This document shows, one piece after another, positions 56,656 through 64,000 of a stretch of 64,000 bases of DNA. Source of the stretch: Sialis fuliginosa (taxonomy: Eukaryota > Arthropoda > Insecta > Megaloptera > Sialidae); assembly GCA_961205875.1 (NCBI GenBank), contig OY540810.1:37882001-37946000 (forward strand), read 5' to 3'. How positions within the stretch are numbered: position 1 is the stretch's first letter; each line of letters opens with the position of its first letter. A program made the translations under genes and the position numbers. The notes below the pieces were generated by a model that did no database searches, was not told where the DNA came from, and saw nothing but the letters and a program-made list of their open reading frames with translations.

Positions 56656-56935
56656 TATCGCTATTTATTCATTATGCAAAATCGTAAATATCTCGGCTCT
56701 TATGCGAGATAGGGGATATATTTTTCCCCTTGAATCCCAACAACTCCGTATAATTTTTTGCGCCGAATCGAATAAGGTTGATTACAATCTTTCATCTATG
56801 GAAGATGGCAGAATATTGAATTTTTCTCTGTTCGCTATTTATTTATTATCAGCTTCTATTCAAGATAGGGGTTATATTTTCCTCTTAGAATACCCACACC
56901 CTCGTAGGATTTTTCTGCTGTATCTGTAAAATTTA
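56656..56935 (+). repeat. Imperfect ~165-bp tandem duplication
   Basis: GAGATAGGGGATATATTTTT and AAGATAGGGGTTATATTTTC, each preceded by a CTATTTATTYATTAT word and followed by CTTGAATCCC / CTTAGAATACCC, show two diverged units. The plus frame 56702-56929 therefore contains RDRGYIFPLE and QDRGYIFLLE. This looks repeat-derived, not coding. Confidence 0.6.
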
Positions 56936-56990
56936 CCATCAAACTATTTTCAACGCACAAACGTCCTTAAAATTATTTTAAAAATAGATT

Positions 56991-57420
56991 GCAAGCACTT
57001 TCAAATGTGGTATCAAATTTATATATATGACAATTATCTTGGAGTTTTTGACAGATAGTTGCATGCATAGCAAGTAAAAACCAAGATACATATGTAAAGT
57101 ATATTTACTAAAATGTATTTACTAACCTTGAGTTAAAACGGTAAAAACTATGCACGCAACTGGATCTTGGCTTCTGGGTGTAAGCAGCATCAGTTTGGTC
57201 GTGTTATCGGTCAACGTTTCGTTTTTGCAAGAGCCCTGAAGATGTCCACTGCAATGTGTGACGAAACGTTGGCCGATAACACGACCAAACCGAAGCAGTT
57301 TACACCCAGAAGCCAAGATCCATATCAAGATCACCGTGGAAGCCTCAAGACTTGTATGCATGCAACTATTTGTCAAAAACTCCAGGAGAACTGTCATATA
57401 AGTTTAATACCCCGTTGCTG
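56991..57420. mobile_element. K-like inverted repeat enclosing a Penelope-like hairpin
   Basis: Outer arms: TTATCTTGGAGTTTTTGACA with AGTTGCATGCAT on the left and, inverted, ATGCATGCAACT with TGTCAAAAACTCCAGG on the right. Inner arms of about 62 bp (57161-57222 and 57261-57322) carry GGATCTTGGCTTCTGGGTGT and GTTTGGTCGTGTTATCGG. The loop reads CCCTGAAGATGTCCACTGCA then ATGTGTGACGAAACG. Frames on both strands (57122-57397 and 57167-57436) are mirror shadows sharing FGRVIGQRFV. Confidence 0.8.
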
Positions 57421-58790
57421 GTTGTGTGATTCTTAGAGATTGGAAAAATAGTTGTTATTTTCAATGAAATAGTTACTAGTTAAATTTTTTTCGGAAAATA
57501 GTTTTTTTAAGGATTTAGTAATAATTAGTGCAAAAGAAGCAGTAAAAAGTGTCGCAAATATGTAGTTTAAAAATAGTTGGAAAGGTAGTTGCAAATAGTT
57601 GATTTCAAATTGTGTTCAATCAAACCAGTTTTCTGAAAACGGTGGAGATATGTAATAAAAATTACAATAATTGCATTTTTACGCAATAGTTGAAAAACTA
57701 TTTTTCTAATCTCTAGTGATTATATAGGTAATCTATTGGCGTTTTATTTATTTTCCTACGATTGTCAGTTCTGGAGATATAAGTTTTCAAAGTATGATAT
57801 TTTTCGTTGCATTCAACTCCCGAGGATACCCCCCCCCCACCTAATATCGTCGGGGAAGACGTAGTTCTACGTCAAAATATTAAAAGGGTAACGTGTACGG
57901 GAGTACACTATAAGGGTCGTATTTGAAATGCCTAATGTTTGATAATATAAATAAATTCTCTCGAACAAACTGTCTTGTACTAGAGACACTTCGTAAAGAG
58001 AATTTGTTTTATTTTTCGCTTGAGAGATTTATCTTCTAATACTAAACATAAAAGAGAAATGGCAAAATGGAATTACCGTTAGGTTTTACTGAATGTCAGC
58101 ACTTTACTCCAAATAATTTACAAATAATAAAAATGCAGTTGAACTATTTTCGAGTTGATAATGGAGAGGAACGTTATTTAAAAATAAATATTAGTTTTAT
58201 TTTCAGAGATTAATTTAAAGCTGCTACTCCCTTGCTGCTAACCACCAAATATTTGAAGGTAGGTATGTACATTCAAACGTTTTCTATGAGATTATAAAAC
58301 CTAACGAAGAAATATGTAATGTGTTTTTTATGGAAATGTTTTCAGCTTTAAATCTTTTGTATGATGTATTTCTGCTCAATTTGAATGAAAACGTGGAAAT
58401 TTACAGACAAAAAATAATAAAAAAATATTATTATTACTTTATTTTTTCAATAAAAAATAAAATATGAAGATAAAAACTAAGGGTATACTTTTTTTTAATT
58501 ATAAAAATATGAAATAAAATAACTGAATTTGTTCTCATTTTACGTCCCGATAAGATAAAGTAACTTGGAAATTTACTTTGTATTCTTCATCTAGATACTT
58601 AAAAATACTTCTTACCATATAATATGATACTAGTGGATCAGATAATTGAATTTCTTCAAAATACAGAACTCACCTGAAAAAAAAGAAAGAAAATGTAAAC
58701 TGTGGACAAATTTAATTGTTATAAAATATACTATAATGGTTAAAATTTAATACATGAAGTGGAAAAATAAAAAGCACAGTAGGCTCTAGT
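57421..58790. other. No gene
   Basis: Contains a C-run near 57831-57838 and AAAATAGTT-rich sequence at 57440-57700 (GAAAATAGTT, AAATAGTTGG, GTAGTTGCAAATAG). A tract at 57835-57905 has GTCGGGGAAGACGTAGTTCT. No gene or repeat copy supported. Confidence 0.45.
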
Positions 58791-60440
58791 GTTCTTCAAT
58801 GTTCGTTTGTGTGAGACTTAGAGACTCGGGAATTACTGAACCGATTTTAACCCTCAAACTGCACACTTCAGTTAGGCCACCTTAAACTGCACACTAGTGC
58901 GAATCGGGATTTGAAAATTTCAAAGTGATATATCTAACTGAGTTTTATCAATATTCCAACTAAATAGTAGTGTTTTTTATTGGAAATTTTCCAAGGAATT
59001 AAATGCAATTGCTCAACTTCATAGAAAAAGTTTATTTATTTATGCAAATTTCAAATAAACAAATTACATTTTTTATAAAAAATGATTTTAAACAAATTGA
59101 TCATTTTTTTTTAATTTCAACAATTTTGACATTGTCTCACTCGCATTCCGTGATTAGGATACTATATTTTTAAGAAAAAAAAATTTTATTGAGACAATTC
59201 AACAATTACTATTTTTCCTATTACTTTGAAATTTACATAATTTTCACATTTTTCCGTTGTTACAATCTTAGCATTTATTGGGTAAGGAATATGCAGAAAT
59301 TAATAATTTATAAGTAAAGCTTTGTTGTGATTGAAAAAAAGACCTTTATTTATATATATTAATGTAGAAAACTATACTTATTCCAAATAATCGTGTGGAT
59401 AATACTCTGCGTTGAACGCAAATTATACCGCCGACTCGTGGCCATTTTACTTGATTTACTATGAAAAACATCAAAAAAGTATAATAAACACATAAGAAAA
59501 TGTTTAGATCAAGATAAGATTACTTACCGACTCTTGAAATCACACGAGATGACAATAAAAAAATTTCGAGAAAAAAGTTGTACACTTTTTTGCGACTTTA
59601 AACTACACACTAGTGCTAATTCGCACCTCTCCTGGTTTTCCAAGCGTTTTCCTTGGAAGTAAACACAGCATTATTCTTGTAAATAGCGCTGGTTGAGAGC
59701 TTTTACTGTAGAAGGAATTATCACGGTGGGGGAAAGACTGTTGGTCACCTGAGTAACGAGTACGCGTAATTGGAAAATTTTAAAGGTGCGAATTCGCACT
59801 AGTGTGCAGTTTGAGGGTTAATGCGGTTTTCATCAATAGTTAGATATTTTTTCTGTGCAGTATCGTGGATATCGATATTTTATGAAAATTTAAGATTTAA
59901 CATCAAAGGACTAAAAAAATCTTTAACAAGTCGTGTTTTGTTTCCATGTCACAGCATACAACTGTCATTTAAGTATATAAAAACATACTATACATATTTT
60001 TGACACATGTTAATAATTAAATATGTATATTGATTGAAAAATAATGAAACATTTCACTTCCAAGAAAGGTAAAATATCGAAATTAATTATTATGATTGTT
60101 GCAAACCTATTTATTTATTTATTTTTGATTTTCATACAAATTCTAAGATAAGACCTGGAGTTTTCTGGAAGTTTGAAAATACATATAATATTACACGATT
60201 TTTTAGTAATTACTGAACGGATTTTATTACGGTTTTCACTAATGGATAGGTAAAGTTTAGGTGTACACTTTTTGTATATTTTGTGGAAACATGAAGTCGG
60301 AGAAAAAAACAAATCGCGGTGAATCGTGTGTTGTGGGCATGATGGGTGGGCATGTTGGGTGGGCATGTCGGGTGGACATGGTTACTTTATGTTTAATTGA
60401 ATTAATATCCCCGAGTAACACCGGGTCCAATGCGCTTGGT
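58791..60440 (+). repeat. Family G copy, split by a piggyBac-type element
   Basis: 58791-58850 and 59818 onward align with the complement of 40170-40430. The 3' side runs to CCCCGAGTAACACCGGGTCC, a phrase like the 3' regions of Helitron-type repeats. Frames at 59821, 60115 and 60261 have no recognisable motif; TGGGTGGGCATGTTGGGTGG at 60345 is a small G-rich tandem (GGGTGGGCATGTYG x3). Confidence 0.7.
58851..59817. mobile_element. piggyBac-type MITE with TTAA TSD
   Basis: Ends CCCTCAAACTGCACAC and its complement are bracketed by TTAA at 58847-58850 and 59818-59821. CCCT after TTAA is the piggyBac hallmark. AAACTGCACACTAGTGCGAA is repeated inside both ends (58884 and, altered, 59600), and the left terminus has a 28-bp insertion between two copies of the motif. 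967 bp with no transposase. Confidence 0.92.
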
Positions 60441-61137
60441 TTTTAATAAATTAATTTTTTTTAATAATTCAATTTTTTTTCGCTTTCCGAGTAATACATT
60501 GTTACATTACCTTAAAAACCGGCAGTTTTAAAAACACACGTTCCAGAAGATGAGTATTAGCACGTAAAGTACGTGTGAAGAGACGCATTGACATTTACAC
60601 CAATTTGCAATAAACTTTGTGAATTGTGCCGCAGTAGCGCAACTCGATACGCAATACTCGTAAAAACGAGCTTATAGTATTCAACAGACGTTGATCACTG
60701 TGCGTGAATTTTACTACTGCGTATCTTTTATCAGTTGCCCGTTCAAATATCAGAGCCAAGTGTTAGATAGCAAGATAATTGCATCATTATTCAGCCCCTG
60801 CCCCCATCCCTCCCGTTCTGTAAAACTCCAGGGTGACTATTTCCACCATATCGTTCAGCTTCACGTAGATATGCGTTCCAAATAAACAAACTGTGTTATT
60901 TGGAATGTTTGTGACATTTAGTAAATTGAATATCAACTTCTTCGCGGGCAAGTTTCGCTACTAACTAAATTATAATATGGAATGTGAGCGAGACAAAATA
61001 TTACATTGAACTTCTTCTTTAGCCTCCTTTCGATGTTCATTTGTCTGACTTTATTCAACCGTAATAAATTTTGGAGGTGGTGTCTAATAAACATTTAGAT
61101 AGAGATACTGAAACCTTACATACAAGAATAACAAGAT
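60441..61137. other. No gene
   Basis: 60690-60890 is less AT-rich (TTCAGCCCCTGCCCCCATCC) and has a loose match to 63430-63485 (CAAGRTAATTGCRTCATTA), perhaps an old repeat. The 64-codon frame there has no motif. Confidence 0.4.
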
Positions 61138-62020
61138 TAAAAATATCTGCCTTGGGAACCACGGGATTTTCTTATACGTAAACCTAACAGTGAATAGTAT
61201 ACGTGATTCTTATTTAATTAAAACATTTCTGACAAACTAATAAGATAGAATCAAATTAATAATATAGATAATATTATAACAAATAACTTTTTTTGAACGT
61301 TATAACTGAAAATGTCAATTTTTGAATTTTCGAAATATTTTTGAAATAAGAAAAAAATGTTTTAGATAAAAAATGTCGAGTAAGTTATTATATAATTTAT
61401 TCTCCATACATTTTTTTCCAGCATTTATGATTTAACCAGAAAGATTTTTTTTTATAATTACTAAGACTCACCCACACTGTTCACTCTCAGTATTACGTAT
61501 AAGAAAGTCCCATGGTACCTATGGCAAATACGCACACTGTTCAATCTCTGTAATACGTATAAGATATGATACTCATGGCAGATATTCCTTATCTGTTATG
61601 ATCCATTTGAATTATAATATTTATTTTTTTTAATTCATTTTTTCGAAAAAATGAATAGAACATAAATTATAGATATTGATATTATCTACAATTTTTAACT
61701 TGACCATTTTTCTCTATTTCGTACTGTTTCAAAGTAAGAAAGATCGTTTTAAAAAATAGGACGTTTTCTTCCCAGCCAAAAATTAATCTTAAATATAAAA
61801 TATCAGCCTTCTACGATTTGTCGTATTTGAGTTACAGCGCTTACAGACAGACAGACAGACAGACGGACACACAGACATCATGGCGAAAATAGTCAGAATG
61901 GATTCAGGGAAGGTCAAAATAGATAATTCCGTCAAAATCCGGAGTTCGAAAAAAATCGGCTTCACTATACTTACTTATACTAATGTATATTTCATATACA
62001 TGGTATAAGAAAGTAAAAAA
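61138..62020 (+). repeat. Dispersed family F1, near-full copy 2
   Basis: Colinear with 1900-2797 over its whole length, including the AAGAAAGTC doublet, TTCCCAGCCAAAAATTAATC, (GACA)n at 61844-61865 and TCAAAATCCGGAGTTCGAAA. The last 200 bp are almost identical between copies, the first part less so. Confidence 0.9.
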
Positions 62021-62583
62021 ATAGGGAAACAAAAAATGAGGAACGCGACTAAAAAAAAGAAAGATCTTCAAGTTTTTATTTTCTTATATTTCAAACTTTT
62101 TACTTCAAAAATCAGAAATGTCAATCGATGTGACCAAAAAAAAAAGGTCATCAGTTTTTAATGTATATATTATATTTTTCATTATTTCTAAAAATTCTCA
62201 CTTTTCAGTCCATATAGGAATTTTGTCTGTTAAAAATATATTATATTTTTCCTTGGTGAAGGGGCGGCTATTTTTTTGCCCAGAGCGGCAATTAACGTAA
62301 GTACGCCACTGCTCCCATGACATACATATATTTTTATATTTATAACGACCCTTTGTACTTACATTATACTTGAACACCTTATTTCATATAATCGATAAAT
62401 GCTTTTAGAATTCATTAGTAGATGTTAATGAGTCATAATTTCATATTATAATGTGTAGTTAATTGCACACGGCAAAATATCATTTGTTGATAATTCAAAG
62501 TAATTTACTCAATTTTTGTAGTTTTGTAATTTTAATAATTGATGACTGATGACTTAATTAAAGAAATAAGAAATTTAGCAGGT
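62021..62583. other. No gene; lone hAT right end
   Basis: GTAAGTACGCCACTG ending at 62310 matches the CAGTGGCGTAC type of hAT end, with GGGGCGGC/GCGGCA just inside. The left end is missing. The frame at 62118-62300 is not supported. Confidence 0.45.
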
Positions 62584-62715
62584 ATTTAGCTTACATTCCG
62601 AGAAAGAACATAGGCAACTTTGTAAAATATCTAGCCCACAAATGTGAAACTAAAAACCTTTTTTTAACAGAAATCTGTATTACCACGCAGACGAAGTCGC
62701 GCGGGCAACAGCTAG
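62584..62715 (+). mobile_element. Helitron-type 3' fragment
   Basis: CATTCCGAGAAAGAACATAG, GGCAACTTTGTAAAAT and CCACGCAGACGAAGTCGCGC-GGGCAACAGCTAG, followed by T. CTAG preceded by a CGCG-rich hairpin is the Helitron 3' signature. The 5' part is lost. Confidence 0.78.
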
Positions 62716-62770
62716 TTTGCTTGTAAATACAAAACCAAATTATAAAACGCAATATTTTTATAATAAAAAG

Positions 62771-63118
62771 CAGGTCTTCAAACCGGAGCGGAACCGAAAA
62801 CTGGAATTATATTTTGCCGGAACGAAAACCGGAACCGAACCGAAAAAAATATTTTTTTTTTCGGTTCGATACATGTTAAAGTATGCACGTTAACATGATC
62901 TTACTCCCTACTTTAGTTGATCAGGGCTATCATAAAAGTACCATAAAATGTTCTAAATTATGGTAGAAAATAATTTTTTAATACAAATAAAAAAAAATAC
63001 CCGAAAAAAACGGAAAACCTTTATTTTCGGAACGAAAACCGGAACCTAACCGATATATATTTTTTTACTCCAACCGGAATGAAAACCGAAACGAAAAAAA
63101 TAACGGTTCGAAGCCCTG
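62771..63118. mobile_element. hAT MITE 'CAGGKCTTCRAACCGG', copy 1
   Basis: Starts CAGGTCTTCAAACCGG and ends CGGTTCGAAGCCCTG. The flanking ATAAAAAG (62763-62770) and ATAAGAAG (63119-63126) match 7/8. The ends are packed with CCGGAACCGAACCGAAA-type words in tandem. The same element recurs at 63581 with an exact duplication. Confidence 0.92.
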
Positions 63119-63572
63119 ATAAGAAGATTCATAATTTGTAAGACATCAACAAGAAAGAATACATTTTTCTTTTTCATAATTTCATTAATCTCCAGACTAA
63201 TTATAAGTTCTTCAGATTTTATGATAGGTAATCAGAACTAACTATTTTTTCAACGATATAATGAGCTATTTAAATCACCCTCCCTGATAAAAGCGTCATA
63301 AAATATAAACATACAAAAATGGGTTTACATATTATACTTCATTTTCTTTGAAATTCCAAATCACCTACATACATATATACATAAACAGTATATTTATGTA
63401 CGTGTGTACTAATACAGGCTGTGTGTCAGATACCAAGGTAATTGCGTCATTACTTACCCTCCCACAACAATCTCCCGCCATCTAGATGTGCGTGTATAAG
63501 AGTAAATAAATAGTCTGATTGCTTGGTAGCTCAGTGTGTGAATGAGAATTATTGTTTGTTATTGTTTAGATA
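63119..63572. other. No gene
   Basis: (CATA) tract at 63370-63390. 63415-63535 is moderately GC, with the loose match to 60760 noted there. TTGGTAGCTCAGTG at 63522 recalls a tRNA A box, but no B box or cloverleaf follows. Confidence 0.4.
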
Positions 63573-63580
63573 GTTATTTA

Positions 63581-63958
63581 CAGGGCTTCGAACCGGAACT
63601 GAACCGAAAACCGGAAAAACCGTTATTTTTTCCGGAACGAAAACCGGAACAGAACCGAAATAAAAATATCGGTTTTTACGGTTCAGTACATGTTAAAATA
63701 CGCGCGTTAACATGATCTTATTTCCCACTTCAATTGTCGTTCGGGCTATTATACAAGCACCATAAAATGTTCTAAATTATAGTAGAAAAAAATTTTTTAA
63801 TACAAATAATTTTTTTTTAAATAATCACTCGGAGCTGAACCGAAAACCGAAAAAACCGTTATTTTTGCTGTACGAAAACCGGAACCGAACCGAAATATAG
63901 TTTTTTACTCGAACCGGAACGAAAACCGAAACGAAAAAAATAACGGTTCGAAGCCCTG
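63581..63958. mobile_element. hAT MITE 'CAGGGCTTCGAACCGG', copy 2, exact TSD
   Basis: Starts CAGGGCTTCGAACCGGAACT and ends GTTCGAAGCCCTG; exact TSD GTTATTTA at 63573-63580 and 63959-63966. Colinear with copy 1, including TACATGTTAAARTACGC and CACCATAAAATGTTCTAAAT. Confidence 0.95.
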
Positions 63959-63980
63959 GTTATTTATAATGAGAATTATA

Positions 63981-64000
63981 ATAGGCATGATGCCTAATTT
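63981..64000 (+). mobile_element. CRE-bearing MITE, start of copy D (cut by window end)
   Basis: ATAGGCATGATGCCTAATTT is the exact left end of copy B. The rest lies beyond the window. Confidence 0.75.

Noticed and set aside
56702..56929. Protein with repeated RDRGYIF motif
   Set aside because: The repeat is visible at DNA level with upstream non-coding sequence also duplicated, and the frame has no start context or domain.
57122..57436. Overlapping antisense frames sharing FGRVIGQRFV
   Set aside because: Both come from the 62-bp inverted arms of the hairpin at 57161-57322.
63520..63600. tRNA gene suggested by GGTAGCTCAGTG
   Set aside because: No B box follows in the right place and no cloverleaf can be drawn. 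The nearby TTCGAA belongs to the hAT terminus.
1..64000. CRISPR array, operons, ribosome binding sites, LTR retrotransposons or viral insertions
   Set aside because: No spaced identical repeats of CRISPR type, no bacterial gene organisation, no paired LTRs and no recognisable viral protein segment were seen on either strand.

Overview
This is an AT-rich (by eye about 70% A+T), non-bacterial window that reads as an insect gene desert. I find no intact protein-coding gene. The longest open frames (110-111 codons) are a broken Tc1-type transposase and a frame that crosses the end of a transposon. Almost every other short frame falls inside a repeat; some occur as mirror-image pairs because they lie in the two arms of an inverted repeat. 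The organism is probably an arthropod. A lepidopteran (moth or butterfly) is my best guess, because one dispersed family starts GGCCAAGTGCGTGTTGGG and ends TTCTACGGAACCCTAAAAA, and Helitron-type 3' ends read CGCGGGCAACAGCTAGT. Both are wordings I associate from memory with lepidopteran intergenic DNA; this was not checked against a database.

The content is a dense layer of small non-autonomous DNA transposons, many still bracketed by exact target-site duplications (TSDs). hAT-type elements with exact or near-exact 8-bp TSDs lie at 18.1, 20.9, 21.0, 28.2, 33.0, 40.8, 47.2, 62.8 and 63.6 kb. TTAA-flanked (piggyBac-type) elements lie at 9.8, 11.4 and 58.9 kb. A MULE-like element with an exact 9-bp TSD is at 22.3 kb. 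TA-flanked (Tc1/mariner/pogo-type) elements are at 36.4, 37.5, 48.2, 50.5 and 52.3 kb. Helitron-type pieces occur at 34.1, 41.4, 44.0, 49.1, 56.5 and 62.6 kb. Long fold-back palindromes lie at 5.8, 24.7, 52.8 and (decayed) 26.9 kb. Dispersed multi-copy families, named here F1, F2, F3, K, Q, G, 'TACTGGCACCAGT' and 'ATAGGCATGATGCC', fill much of the rest. Several loci are nested: a hAT inside a hAT inside F2 (20.6-21.6 kb), a MULE inside a TTAA element (22.3-23.0 kb), a piggyBac-type element inside family G with the empty site preserved at 40.4 kb, and an F2 monomer inside a TA element (36.4-37.0 kb).

Layout: 0-8 kb holds a tandem duplication, K, F1, hAT, a TACTGG element, a fold-back and a CRE-bearing MITE. 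8-16 kb holds an RT remnant, F3, two TTAA elements, a Penelope-like hairpin motif and Q. 16-25 kb holds nested hATs, F2 and the MULE. 25-35 kb holds fold-backs, hATs, an F1-derived 150-bp satellite, F2 and F3. 35-45 kb holds TA elements, hAT, Helitrons, the second CRE-MITE and K. At 45.5-45.7 kb is a CpG-rich island with AP-1, GC-box, DRE-like and CRE motifs, the only convincing promoter-like sequence here. 46-64 kb holds more MITEs, the Tc1 element, F2, a Penelope-like hairpin, the piggyBac-type insertion, F1 and paired hAT elements.

The features most worth a second look are the MULE/MITE families that carry perfect TGACGTCA (and CCAATCAGCG) motifs next to their termini, the nested insertions with datable order, the long palindromes that could form double-stranded RNA, and the conserved GAAGATG-stem-CGAAA hairpin. 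Stretches listed as having no feature were read on both strands and gave nothing I can support.
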